Assembly (NCBI GenBank): GCA_028554795.2
Contig: CM068838.1
Location: 131,883,428-131,947,427, forward strand
Direction of reading: 5' to 3'
DNA length: 64,000 bases
Origin: Sinohyriopsis cumingii
Lineage: Eukaryota > Mollusca > Bivalvia > Unionida > Unionidae
The notes beneath the pieces were generated by a model. The model saw nothing but the letters and a program-made list of their open reading frames with translations. It was not told where the DNA came from and did no database searches. How positions within the stretch are numbered: position 1 is the first letter of the stretch; each line of letters starts with the position of its first letter. Made by a program: the position numbers and the translations under genes. Positions 12,054-27,000 of the stretch are shown piece by piece.

Positions 12054-15000
12054 GTGAGGAACTTTTAAATACAAGCAATCTTTAGTTGTTACCTCATTTA
12101 GGTAGACACAGAATACCATGACAATATCAATCAGGTGTATGTATCAGCTTAATGCTGTAGCAGAACAGGGTCTCTGCTGCTCAGTTAATATAAAAATGGT
12201 AGAAACAGCATAGAACTTCATCTTCTAATAGATGTGTTCACATTCAGTGCATATTATACTGAAAAATCACACTTATTCATTGGAACCTGAAGAAATATTT
12301 CCATTATAATTCAGCTATTTATATCTCAGTTATTTAGTTTAGGCGCCAACTGAAGATTTTAGTAATAGAAGCCTCATCAGTACAACTAAATGGTGTGAAA
12401 ATATAATACTTTTATATGGCAACACTTCAGATACACACACACACACACACGCACGCACGCACGCACACACGCACACACACACACACACACACAAATAATA
12501 ATTATCTACCACTGAATTAAGCTAAAAATTATTGCTAAGAGGAAAGTAACAACAATCAGCTGAGCTTCACTTTTTAAAAAAAATCTCTTATTAGATTAAA
12601 CTTACGTCGGGAATCATACAATTTTATGATTGATGGATTGATGGTCTGTTTCTAACAACCAGTCAATACGAGTTAACAGTAAATTTTTTGCCAAACATGA
12701 TATCTTGCCAAAATGGGGGCTATATTTAAAATATTCTGAAGTACAAACAAGCAGGAATGGTGAGGAATAAATTTTGTCCAAAATAAATAACAGAGCTTTG
12801 ATTAAACTGATTAATCAGAATATTATTGATGCAATTAAAATTTGCTAGGTCAGCATTTGTTAGTTACCATAATTCATATCATTTTCAGTTTCCTTAAGTA
12901 TTTGCTTCTTTGATATAATATCCCATTTTTAGCTCATCAGGCTGCGGCAAGCCCATATGAACTAGGGTACGTCATCTGTCACCCATGCTCATTAACTTTT
13001 GCATTTTTAAACTTTTCTCAAAAGTAACTGGACTCATTTCAACTAAATTTGAAAGAGAGCATCCTGGAATTAAGGCATTTCAGTATTGTACAAGCAATAC
13101 CAACTTGCAATCAAATGTGACCACCATTTCTTAAACACAGAAGAAGGTTTAAACAACTTCACAAAATCCAGTTAATGGAATTTGACCCAGCTTGAGCACA
13201 AGTACCTGGCATGAAGAGCTTACAAGTTTGTACAAATGAGGCCATGATTGTAGTTACTAAAAATATGGAAACCTTAAAACGGCTTTTGTCAAAAAGTGCT
13301 TAACAGTCATTTCCCTATTCAAATAAATGATTGCAGAAATTTTCCTATTAAAATAATAGGTTGCATAAAATGACCTATTTAAATAGTAGGTAGCAGTGTC
13401 CTATTTAAATTCTCAATAGAACTCTACTGCTATGCAAACAAAGCCATGGGTGTATCTAAACTTCATTTAAAGTATGCATCACCATTATTGTGTGAAACAT
13501 GAAATAAACTTTATTTCTATATTAGTTTTACTGAAGTCTGAATGTTCCTGATTGTTGAATGATATGCACCTCAGTTGTCGTAACAGAATATCCAAACTTT
13601 ATTGTTCACAATAGACTTTTACAGTGGCATTTAGTTGGGTCAAGAAAAGCAGATGTCAGATCTATTAAACTAGTGCAGGAGGTAGTTTAAATATTTTCCA
13701 ATTTGCTTTGCTTTCATTAAAAGACAATATCATGACATTTAATCCAATTTACATTGGATCACACCTTTTGAATGGCCTTGTCTAAAAGTATCTAAACAAT
13801 TTGACATTGATTTTATCTTTTGTGTTTTTGTGGTGTTTGTTATAATAATCTACTGTTGATCAGCAATGAGCAAGATGTAGTGATAAATCACCATTTAAAG
13901 GTATGTGTAATCATATTTTCAAAAATGACACCTGTAGATGAAATAGTACCAAATGCCTACATTGACTCTAGAACTTGTACTTTAATGAAGTATAATCAGC
14001 AAACCACAGCATTGCTGAACTGAGACATAAAGTGTACGGAACTGTCTCATTCATCATTCACAAGTATCATGTACAAGATACACATACAAAATGTATATGC
14101 ATTGACATCTATCCACAATGCGAATCTTTATTTGGGATTACATTATATTGAAACCATTCTCTTCATTTACTATATGCAAAAATACATACTTTTATCGGTG
14201 TAACAGTGAATGAATATGATTGTCACTGGATGTTATACCTGAAGTTCTGACAGCGATTGCTTAGGGGCCATGTTCTGGTAATCTATATTATTACCATAAT
14301 TTGCTAATTTTATCAGCCAGTCAGATAAGTCTTATATCTTTCTGTTTTGAGCAATGTTGATGAAGAGAATGAACAGGTAGCAAATAGATTGATTCACTTT
14401 CATATTTTTGAAGGCTGCATTTCCATTGGTTAATTCAAAGGTGACCAAATTTTGACAGAAAAGCTGGTATTGAAGGACTTTCAGTTTTGTCCATCTGATA
14501 CTAACCCATCATCAAATAGAAGCAATGTTAATGTAAATAGAAAAATCTGTAAATATTTCTTTTCATAAGCCACTGAACATAATTAACCAAATTTGATTTA
14601 AAAAAATGAACTGGCATGGGGGCCACTAGCACTGTAGAATTGACATGCCATTATTAAAAATATAAAAGCCTTTATTAAACAGCATTTTTCTCTCAAAAAG
14701 CCATCACCTGATTTAACAGAATGAGTCCTGTCATAAACGTATTTCAGTATTGTTCAAATGATGCTGTTTTTTCATCAGCTGTGGTTTAAGATACAAACAA
14801 ATAGAAAAACCTGAAAACAGTTGTTGTTAGTTCTTCTGATAATAAGGCTGGGTGAGCTTTTATTATGGCCCCACATACAGCATGTATCATCTTTCAGCAT
14901 TTGCCATATTGAACATCTTTGAAATGACAACTGGACTAGTTTAAAACAAATTTTGCACAGAGTATCCTGTTATGAAGGGCTTTCAAATTTATATAAAAAG

Positions 15001-18000
15001 TGCTGTCAGCCATCAAATATGGCCACCTTTTCAAAAATATAAGAAAAACTTGTAAGACTGATTAAAAACACCAAACAAAATTGACTTTATTTTGAAAGAA
15101 AGCACCATGGCATAAGAGCTTTGAAGTTTTGTACAGTAGATGCTGACCCACCATCAGATATAGCCAACTATACATAAAATAATCTCAGACCCGCATGGGC
15201 CTCATGTTATCAATTATGACACTGCAAAAATTGTATGATACAGGTATGCTAAATATACTTGATTTGTTCAAATTTAATAATGCTGTGATTTACAATAATC
15301 ATTTGAAAAGACATAAAGCAAAGCCTCTGTTTGTGTATTGTTAGGTACTCCGATATCCTTGTTCACCGTCTGTTGGCTGTGAGTATAGGAGCTGATGCCT
15401 CTTACCCAGAGCTTCTAGATAAATATAAAACACAGGTAATTATGCTAATTAGTCTTGTGCTTTTTTAATTATCTGTACATTTAGTTGCATTATCCTATTT
15501 ACATTTGTATGGATGGCAGCATTTAAAATCCCCTCAGTGTTTAAGAACAAACTTGGGCAAAACAATCTTGGCGTTGATAGTTTAGTTGATTAAAAAATTA
15601 AATTCTTTTAATGATTGTATTTTTAGTCTTACTGCCTTCATGTTTTTTTACACACAATTTTAGGCGTGTTTTACAAGCACAAAATATATACATGCCATAA
15701 GATTGGGCATTTTATGTTTTGATGTCTGTCCAGCTTGCTCGTACCAATCAGTTCCCATTTTCATTTAAACTCAAAAACTCCTGTTGTCCTCCAGCTACAG
15801 TTACCAAACTTTTCAAATGGCTTACACTTGGGGAAATGTAGAATCCTGTTGTTTTAGGTAAAAAAAAGCCTGAAGGTCAGGGTCACTGAATGAAAGAAGA
15901 AATGTGGTTTTCAAACAATAACTTGAGTTCTACACCATCTACAGTTACCAAAATTTGACAATGGCTTGCACTTGGGGTAAAGAAGAAATCTATTTATTTC
16001 AGAGTCAAAAAATCTAAGTGCATGGTCATTGAAAGAAGAAAAATGGTTTCTGCACAATAACTAGAGTTCTCCATCATCTACTGTTACATGTTTTATGGAT
16101 GGCTTGCACTTGGGGTAAGGAAGAACCCTATTGATTTCAAGATGAAAAGGTCATAGGTCAGGGTCACTGACTGAAAGGATACAAATGGTTTCTGCACAGT
16201 AATTTGAGTTCTCCATCATTTATGGTCACCAAACTTTGTAAATGGGCTTCACTTTGAGTAAGGAAGAAACCTATTTATGTAGAGTCAATAGGTTTATGGT
16301 CACTTTGAGAGGATGGCTTGCACTATGGGTAAGAAAGAAGCATATCAGTTTTAGAGTCAAAAGGTCAAAGACCATGCTCACTGTGACTGAATAAAGATGA
16401 ATGGTTACCTACCAATAACATTAATTTGAAAAGTGGTTCTGCACACAAATTTCAGTTGGATATATAAAGTTACCATTAAATATGGGGCAGGCATATTATG
16501 TGTCATTCACAGTCCTTTTGTGATATTCTGTGAAGAGGGTATATGGTGTAACCTATGTCCATCTGTTGCATTTAGTTTTCACTCAAAATAAAAAAAATTG
16601 AATGACTTCCTGGGCTGCTTGCCAATGGTATATGGCTTTATATTAAGCAGACCTACGACAAGTTCTATTTTCTGTATTTTCAGACAAAATATGATTGAGT
16701 TATAGCCCCTGTTGGATTTGTAATTGAAAGGGTATGGGTTCGAATCCTTCCATTGGATACGCCTGGATTGGCTATTGTGGTGTGTTCATGGGCAGGGCAC
16801 AGCCTTGGCACTAAATAACCTACTTGTGTTTCTGTGCAGTAAAAACAGTTAATCACAGAATTTTGACCTTGCATAATCATTCCAACTTTCTTAATACTCA
16901 GTATTGGTGGTGTCATTAGTCATGTATCATCACATTTTTTAGTTTATTGGCTACAACAAAAGGACAGTGAATTGGCAGATTGGTTGTCTTTAAGGTGCTC
17001 TGCATTGATTGATCCCTATTTATATGCACATGGTATGGACATTAAGGATGAGAAATATGTCGGTATCTATGAACTATATTATATAAAGATCTGTTTTCCC
17101 AATCAGCAGAATTTAAAACTTAAAAGGAGGTTGTATATGATTCATTCTGTATGCACTACCTCAGTTACCACTGCTTTATACAAAGTTTAATGATGTACTT
17201 TAAATCATGGCTCATACAACCTTAATAGTTCCTTCAATTTGAGGGGAAGCCTTGAAAACTGCTTGAATTTGAAAAACATTGGTTTTATGCTTGATAGGTC
17301 TTAGAATATGACAAAAAACTTACTGAATTTATCTGGGAGATTACAGATTGGTTATATGGAATCAAATTTCTTTTTAAATTCAGAGTTTCTGTTATCTGTG
17401 TATTTTCCAAAAATAATTTAAAAATAAATAAAACATTATAAAATTGGATGGATTAACACTGGTAGTAATCAAATTAATATGTGGTAATGGTTCAGTTTTT
17501 GTAAGACAAAATGCTTCTTGAAAAGTTTTGGAAGTTTTTGAAAATTTCTTGAAAATTCCTTGAAAAAATATTGAAGGTTGCATGAACAATAATAAATATA
17601 TTTTGTATGTTTAAATCAATATAAAATACTGTTCATTCATTTTGTTGTCTCACCTGCCATAGCATGTGCAAGACAACTGCAAAATTTTTAAAATTGGCAC
17701 CCCAAACAAACATTTACAGTAATTTTAATCAACATCATCAGATATTAAAAGACTCTCTCATTTTATCTATATGTTTTAACCTCAATTGTCATTACAGAAT
17801 GCAAGGTTAAAGATATATTGTCTATATTTCAGTCTATTTGAAGCAACCTCAATCACACTAAAGGTTTTTCTATATGAAGTAACCTCAATCGCACTACATG
17901 TTTTTCTATATGAAGTAACTTCAATCACACATGTTTTCCTATATGAAGTAACCTCAATCACACTACATATTTTTCTATATGAAGTAACCTCAATCACTAC

Positions 18001-21000
18001 ATGTTTTTCTGTATGAAATGACCTCAGTTACCATCATAATTTGCCAATGTTAAGATATTGTGTATGTTTCAGTCATTGTAAAATAACTTCAGTTACCATC
18101 ACACAATGCTAATGGGAAAGAGATATTTTACATGTTTCAGTCTATATGTTTTAATCTCAGTTACCATCACAAAATACTAATGTGAAAGAGATGTTGTACA
18201 TGTTTCAGTTTATAACAGGGTTCGACACTAACACAGATCCGCTGGCCTGAGGCCACCTGATTTTCAGAAGGACCACTACTTTCCTAAAGCTGGGTGGTCT
18301 GTGGGGCCTTTTATTTTAAATTGTGGATATTAAAAATATATCTATCCCATGTTATAGGATTGTATAAACCTTTCTTTTAATTATAAACATATCAAACTCA
18401 GAAAAACTCACAAGTGAAATGAAGTTAAAACAAAACAAGACCATGCCTACGCCTTTTAAACTAAATTATCATTGTCATTTGGGTGCTTACCATAAATCGT
18501 TTTTTTTAGGCATTTACATTGTTAATCATATAAGAGCATCAAGCATTTATGCAACTGACATTTTGTTATGTGGTTTCACATGTTTGAAAAATGTGATTTC
18601 TTGATAGTGTCTCACCATAACCCCAAACGCAAAAAACTAAAGATGAAAAACTTGAAGTATAACCTGAATTTGATAAAACCAAAACGGAACCAAAATTCCA
18701 AGATATGCCTACCTGAAAACGAATTTCTGCGGCTAAACCACAACAATTAGAAGGCTTGAAAATATGTTACACTGCTAATTTATATCAACGTTTTGACCAA
18801 AATCAGCACCATATAGCAAATTCATGACTTTTCATACACTAGATGCATAATTTTAACAGAACTGATCACCAGCTTGTGAGGTATCAACTTTTGGGCTGTT
18901 ATATTGACGATTTTCAGTGCCATCCTACATTATAATAAATATGATTTAACCCTTCACCATCTTGTCAAAGAGTTAAGAATTTTTTATTTGCTAATCAGTT
19001 TTTTGGAACATATAGCTGTAAAATTAAATCATTGTATAGTAGGGTGCATATTGCATCTTTGATTCACCCTGATTGTACTTATATTTTGGAGGTAATCAAA
19101 GCAATGTGAATTGTAATGCACAATGAAAGAGACTTTTTACTCAAAATTACCAAACTTAGGAAAAACTTTGAATACATGTTTTAAATGTCTTTTTTATTGT
19201 ATAAATTCATTAATACTTTTACATTTTTTTACTTTAAGGTATTACAAAAACAATTTGTCCATTTTTTAAATATTTTCCAACTTCCCCTTTATTGAGGAGA
19301 AAATTGTTGATCTCCAAAGGTTGAAAATTGTACACCTTGAAAATGTCATTTTAAAAATACCTTGAGCATATTAACTCATATACTGACTAATGTGAAATTA
19401 TGTGACTTGGACAAAGGGAAGTTTGGAAATAGGCAGTACCTATGTGATAAATATTGTCAGAAATTTATCAGGGCTATTAGGTCAGAACAGGACCATATCA
19501 TTTCCTTTGGTCAGTTTTGGTCAGTTATTACTGATGGCTCCACCGATACATCTTCCAAAAAGGCAGAAATTGTATAACCTCTTTCGAGTCCAAGGTAAAT
19601 ACTATTAACTTTCATTTGATATTATTGAATTTAAACTATTAAACCATGAATTTAAATTTAGATACATTCCGTTTATAATATTGTAAACTCTTAAACCACC
19701 AATATAACATTAAATCTGTTCTAGTTTATTTGTTTCAATTCAGTAATTTAGTATTTCTTCATAGGTTTCAAGTCATTTATTGGTATAAAAATTTACCCAA
19801 GGTCAACAGTGAAACCATCAGTAGTACTATAGCAGGCTCTTGTCAGCGAGATATGGGAATGCATGGATGAAAAAGAATGTTGCTGTGGGAACATATGATA
19901 GGTCTTACATTTGATGCTGCTGATGATGCTTATGATGATCATGAAAAATATCACTCACAAGATTTCTCAGCATTACAAAACAAAGCATATAAACTGTTGA
20001 TGAATTCATTGTAAACTAAAATATAATAACCATTCTTGATGTTCTATTTTATTGTATAGATTACACATTTTTTCATTAAGTAAAACCATAAACGAGAAGG
20101 ATCTTCTACCAGTTTCCAAAATCAGAAAGTCCTGTGGGCTTCCTACTTAAAAAACTTAGTGTCGAACCCTGTTATATGTTATAATCTCACTTATCATCAC
20201 AAGTTGCTAAGGTAAAAGAGATAGTCTGTGTATTTCAGTGTTTTTACTGTAATATCAATTTCCATCACAAACTGTTATATTATAAATGTGAAAGAGATAT
20301 TGTGTATATTTCAGTCTGTATGCAACAACCTCAATTACCGTCACAAGATGGCCCAATATGCTGGGAGAGCTTCAGTGAATCTTCACACACATGTGGGTGA
20401 CATTTTTAAAGTTGATGCATAATGCTAAGCTCATTTGTCTTATGATAAAATATCTCCTGTTTTATTTATTTTGCATGATGCATTTTTAGCTCTTCAGGTT
20501 ATGGACCAGAATAGCTTTTGAGATGGTCTGTTGTTCGTCATTTGTCAGTCTCTTAGCACAAGTTTGTTGTTGCTACTAAACTACAGGGAGGATTGCCATG
20601 AAACTTGGACACATTAATCCCATGGTTTAGTTGCTCTGAAATGAAAATGGTGCCAATCTGTTGTCCATTATGGATGCTGCAACCATCGTGAAAACTCTGC
20701 TATCGCTACTTTTCTGAACAGAAAGTCATATTGATATTGGGCTTTCATCGGAAGACTTCATATCATGCCTTGTTGATACAGAATGAGAATGGTGCGGCTC
20801 GACATCCCATATCGCCGCCACAGTGACCATCTTGAAAATCTTGTTATAGCTACTCCACCTGAATAGATAGTCTTCTCACCATGGGTTTTCACTAAAAGAC
20901 ATGACATCTAGTGGGTCCTAAATAAAAATGGTGCCAATCTAATGTCCCATACGGCTCCTGCAGTGGCCATCTTGAAAATCTTGTTGTAGCTACTTATCCT

Positions 21001-24000
21001 GAATGGATAATCATATTGATCTTGGGTTTGCACTAAAAGACTTTTTGTGATATCTAGTTGGTCCTAATTGAAATTGGTGTGCATCTGATGTCTAGAGTGG
21101 CTGTCATAGCAGCCATCTTGAAAATCTTGTTATCACTTATCCTCAGGAACAAAAAGGAATATTGCCATGGAGTTTTCATTGGAAGACTTTTCATGAAGTT
21201 TAGTTGGTCCTAAATGAAAACAATGCTGCCTGCACATCGAAGATGACAGCCACATTAGTCCTCTTGAAAATCTTCGTATTGCTACTTTTCTTGAATGGAT
21301 GGTCAGTCATATCAGGATGGATTGTTTTACTGAATTGCTACTTAAAATGTCTAGTTTGTCATCAATAAAAATGACGCTGTGCAGACATACAGTACAGTTG
21401 CCACAGGAGCCATCTTGAAAATCTGGTTATTGTTGTTTCTTGTAAATGACTGGTCATAACAATATTGTGTTCACCAGAAGGCTTTGGTCCTAAATTGAAA
21501 TGGTGCCAGTCTGATATCCAATATGGCTGCCATCTTGTTATTGTTAATTCTTCAAAACACAAATTCATATCAGCATGGGGTTTCCACTAGAAGGCTTCCT
21601 ATGATGTCTTATTCGTCATAAATGATGTCTTGTTCATCATAAATGATGACTTGTTGGCCCGAAATGAACATCCAGTATGTCCATCACAGCAGCTAATTTG
21701 AAAATCTCATTCTTGCTGAAGAATATCAAAGATGGTTTCAACATCAAGCAGTAAATAGGAAGAAATGGTCTTATCTTAAATTCATGGAAATTCTTTCCAG
21801 TTAGTAGAACATCAATCCCTTTGAGGGATTCTTCTTTTAGATACTTTTCCCATTTCATCTAGAAAGAGGAAACTTGGACTTGTTATTTATTTCATGTTGT
21901 TTATATACGTGTAAAAGTGTATAAGAAGAAAATAAGTCAGAAAACTGCTCTTTTAGTGGTCGTACTTTGTATGAGACATTTTTGCATTCTTCATTTTTTA
22001 TCTAAGTAACTTCCAAAATTGCTAAAAATGTATCTGCAACACAATTTCCTTATTTCTTTCATTCATATTTACCTGAATTAGTTGCAAATCCCCTGTCCAG
22101 ATTTAACTGGCCTGCATTAACTAATAAGACATGGGTATGACTTCTTGGTTGCAGGCAGTGTCTTTTGTTGTTAACAATGTATATATCATAGGAATCTTGC
22201 AGTGTATGTGCATTTAGAACCACCTAAAAGCTGATATAACATATATTTTAATATAACAGACCCAGATATAACATGCATCCTGAGACAACATTGACATTGT
22301 TATAACTTACGTTATAATAAAGTGCACATCCAAACACATCATGCATCCTTGTATAACATACATCCTAATATAACATACATCCTTACATAACATACATCCT
22401 TATACAAAATGCATTTTTATACAACACACATCCTATTATAAAATATATCCAGATATAACACATGTCCTAATAAAACATTCATTCGAATAAAACATGTCCT
22501 AATAAAACAAACATCTAAATATAGCATGTGTCATAATAAAACATACATTCAGATAAAACATGTCCTAATAAAATATGCATCCAAATATAACATGCTTCCT
22601 AATAAAACATACATCCTAATAAAACATGCATCCAAATATACGTCCAAAAATAAACAAGCATTCTAATAAATCATACATCTGAATAAAACATGTCCAAATA
22701 GAAGATGTGTCTTAATAAAACACATCCTAATAGAAGATCTGTGCAAATAAAACATGTATCCTAATAAAACATATGTACAGTTTACATGAGAGACATTGAT
22801 ATTCATAAAATCTTTGTAATTCATACTCAAACCCATGATTATCTGAAACCCTTTTTTCTTTCTTTATGATAATCACGTAATTTCTGGATCACTGAAATGA
22901 TTATGCCATACATTCTTTTTTCAGTTATTTTTCAAGAAGCGTGTTATAGATGAAGAGGGATATGTGCTGTTTGTCAGAAAAAATGCGCTCCAGATTTTGA
23001 TCCCCAAGTATGGTTTAGAGGCCACGCTCTATCTCAACACAGACAGGAGGAAACAGGGACCCAGCTTTGAGTTTGATGAGGAGGTATATAAGGGGATAAG
23101 CCCTATGTGGGTGGGTGGGTGCATGTGTGTGCACTAAAATCAGTTATATATTTGCCTGACAGGGCTGTTTTTTTTAAAAAATGTTTTGGATTGAGTATAA
23201 AATGCCAAAGTCAGACTTAAATATTTTTCTGTTAGGACTTTATAAATACTTGTTCTAACTTCAACTCATCCAAGGTATAGGCTTTTTGCTTTATGCTTAT
23301 GATATACATTGTGATAGTTGAAACTGTTTTTATAAATGATACAGGGTAACCTCTACCAGGAAAATAGTTACCTGCTTCAACCAAGTTTGGGATTAGACCA
23401 TTCATTTCTTGGACACAGAGGAAACCCTAACAAACAGTTTTGTATTCAAGACCCCAAAATGGTCTTGATTGGTCATTATATATCAGAGACCCCAAAATGG
23501 GCTTATTTGGTCATTGTATATCAGAGATCCATATCCTCATATTTGGTCGTTATGTATCAGTTATCTCAGAATGGTCATATTTTGTCATTGTGTCAGAGAT
23601 CCCAAAATGGTCTTATTTGGTCATTATGTATCAGAGATCCGAATATGATCTTATTTGGTCATTATGTATCAGAGATCCCAATATGATCTTATTTGGTCAT
23701 TAATATATTCCCAGTTGTTGAAACACTGTAGCCATAAAGCACAAAGCAAAAGAGGTGTGAAAGCTTGACTTAATCAAACTCTATAATTCAACATTTGTTC
23801 CAGGTCAGTGCTATATAAATTATATCAGCCCCTCGTAGAAATTATATCAGCCCCTCGTACTGTTTACTTTTTATTTATATTGTGTAGCAGTTTGTCAACA
23901 CGTATCAGACATTTCATGTAAAATATGTGTAGCCATGGCTTGAATTAAAAAGAGCAATAATAACTTCATTTTATCATCCAGCAATGCTTGTCAAATGAAA

Positions 24001-27000
24001 CTTGACTCTTGTGCTTGACCAAAAATCCCCTTCAATAACTTTTATATATTTTCAAGTTAGTAACTCTGTTAGTTGATAATAATTTAAAAACAGTACAGGT
24101 ATAAAATACTGTTGTTAGATGAAATTCTACAGCATAGTTTCCTGAAAGAAAGCATTTCATGAAATTCATACAGTAAAACCTGTTATGAGAGACTGTCCCT
24201 TCTGCATACAAAAAATGGTCTCTTAAGACAGGTGGTCTCTCATGACAGGTTTGTACAAAAAGACCAGTTTCCAAGGTCCAGTTTCAGGACTATTTAAATG
24301 ATAATAACTACAATCACTGTAGATATATTATATTCATTATTAATAGTTCTTGCTAAAATATTGTATGCATTCATCTGAAAATAAATTATGTAGCATTATT
24401 AAAGACGAATACCAGTTACATTTGAAGATCATGTGTACATGTATGAGCATATGAAATAGTTTTCCTTTTTACACCCTAAATTTGTTTTATCAACGTTTAA
24501 ACCACTATTTTGGAAGTGGTCTGCTCTTGTTAACTTCTTTTAGTCACAATAATTCTTTTCTCTAACGTTAAAATTTGTCTCATTCTAGTCTGAGGTTCTT
24601 CCATTGTTATTAAATTTACTAGGTTTAACATTATTAGTGTTCAGTTGTAATATTACCTGTTAAGACAGTTTTCACTAGGCTTTGGAAAAATATTAAAAAT
24701 GTATACATGTACATTGTATAGCTAACAGTTCATGAAATAAAAAGAAACAATTATCTCATCCAGAAACAGAATCATTTATTCAGAGACAGAAGTTAACAGC
24801 TTAATTCACAGATTACCTAAAGGAATTAACTCTATAAGCAAAGTGTGTAACCCGGTCACACCAACATGAATAGAGAACTGCTTGTTGTGTGTGTTGTAAT
24901 CACGGTAACATCGGGGTGAATGGGTAGCAACAAAAATCACAAGCCTTTAACATTATCAATCAAATTCAGAAACAGTTCTCACTAGCTGGTTTAATAGACA
25001 AAGACTTATTCACCCTCAGGCAATATGCATTAACTCTAAGGACAAACAATAACTTAGGCACTACAGTGGCAATTCGCAACATGTACATTAGCCTGGTTTA
25101 CAGTCTGTAATATGTTCTATATATTTTACTTGCCAAATTTATAAACCAGTACCCAGACTTCTTTTTCTTTTTTTTTCATTGTATGGTTTTTTTTTTAAAA
25201 ATCAGAATAAAGAATAATCTTTGCTATTCAAGTGGTCATTGTCACAAATGATTACATAACGGTCAGTGGTGATTGTCTCTGTTCTTGTGATATGGTCGTT
25301 CATAGGGCTGAATAGACTGGCCACCTGCCTTATTTTTACATTTGGGTGATATCTACATAAGATCGGGAACCAGGCTTTGTGCTAGAACAGTGTGCATGTA
25401 CTTTAGTCTCTTTTATAACAAAAAATATAAAACGATATAGGCATACCTAAAAAAAATATCATATTGGTAACTAGTCTTTTTTTTTTTTTTAGATCAGTAT
25501 AAGCAGCTATTGTTACAAGGATTAAATAAAAAATGGTTGTAGTTTATCCCCGTATAGCAGTGTCAAAATGCATATTTTGCCAAGACATCTTGGTTGCTGG
25601 TCGCATTCAGCAGGTAGTTGCTTACGATGATGATTATATACGATGATTATATTATATACGATGATTATATAATAAAGTCAATCCGTGCATTGCAGTTGTG
25701 GTTGGAAACGACAGATGGTCACTCATAGCAGAGGTCACTTGTAACAGGTTTTACTGTAGTTGGAGAGAAAACTAGCAAAGTATGAAAGGATGATAATAAA
25801 ACTTAAGCATCAGCAAATCCATAACCAAAAATGGCACATTTTCTTATACAATTAATAATTATCCATATCAGTCTTTTCTTCTTTGATCCTTTGATTAGTT
25901 CAAATAATATTTTACAAAATCTCAGTCTGGTTATACATTAATTATCAGGATTAAAATGCCAGGTGCTGCCGGTTTTATGTGTTCACTTCAGTACAGATAA
26001 AGTCATACTATATATCTCCTGTGGTTTTCAACCATCTAACCCTGAATTTAGGGCTTAATTGTGTAATAATGATTCTTTTACAGTGAAACATGATGATGAA
26101 ATGTCCTTAGTGTAAGAAATTCAAGACAAATGAGGTCATGCGTGATAGATGTCTCACCTGCATTAAATGTACACCATACACCATGTTGTCAGAAGATATC
26201 TAGTCAACATTTGAGAGGTAGAATACCAAAAACATAGGAAATCTAACAATGAGCAGACAGATGTGTTGAATATTCCTTACAGCTTGAGCTTCAGCATGCA
26301 GAGTCAACAAGTTACATGCACTTTCAGTGGACCTGAACTATCGTCAGTTCAGATCAGATGGTTCCAAGGTCCTCATGTTGCAGCCAATCTCTGTAGCCAA
26401 GTATGGACTACCTTCAGTGAGCAGTCAGAGAGATGATACACTCCGTCTCTTGAATAACCATGCAGAGCAAAATGACAATGCATGATCATGTTCATGCCCT
26501 CATGCATTACTGGAATCACACATAATAAGTCATGGAACAAGAAAACGACTCTTTCTCCCAGTTAATATTGGGATAGATGATATCACCATTCAAGTATTAA
26601 CATTGTGGAAGTGGTTTTTTCTCTCAGTATACTCTGACATCTCAGAAGATCAATCACCTCAAGAGGAGCTCAGCTCATGAAACTGGAGCAATATCTGTGC
26701 GCCTTGCTTTTGAATTTACCATTTGATCTGACACATAATAAACGCAGTTGGTTGACATTTAGAGTTAACCTTCTGGAGTTTTTGTTGCTGGGATTTAGAG
26801 ACACATTTGGTTGGATGGGTTCAATGGCTGCTGCCATGATGACCATCAGCCCCATTTGAAGTCAGCACAGCCATTTTATGGGCATAGTCAGCGCTCTCGC
26901 TCCATAAAACGTTTGTCAGGAGAAAGAGTTCAGTAATTTGTTTCTTAGCTGGATATAATTGTCATGGTTAACATGACAGTTAGCTGTGTTGGTTTCAAGT

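Larger units (their letters stand above)
17770..20314 (+). repeat. Tandem degenerate copies of the DIS3 exon-c splice acceptor and exon start
   Basis: TTTCAG followed by exon-like sequence occurs at 17827-17832, 18067-18072, 18135-18140, 18203-18208 and 20233-20238, ahead of the real acceptor at 20313-20314. Spacing is 68, 68, ~74 (after removing the hAT insertion) and 76 bases. Each unit echoes the first ~40 bases of exon c (a TATGNNNYAAYCTCARTTACC core) and then the intron just before it (a GTGAAAGAGATATTGT block). One copy translates as [14 protein letters not shown] then stop, against [14 protein letters not shown] in the true exon. The array is interrupted by the hAT element 18216-20171. 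Confidence 0.75.

Noticed and set aside
26670-26859. Mutually overlapping 60-codon frames on both strands
   Set aside because: No domain, no splice sites, inside a DIS3 intron; chance antiparallel open frames.
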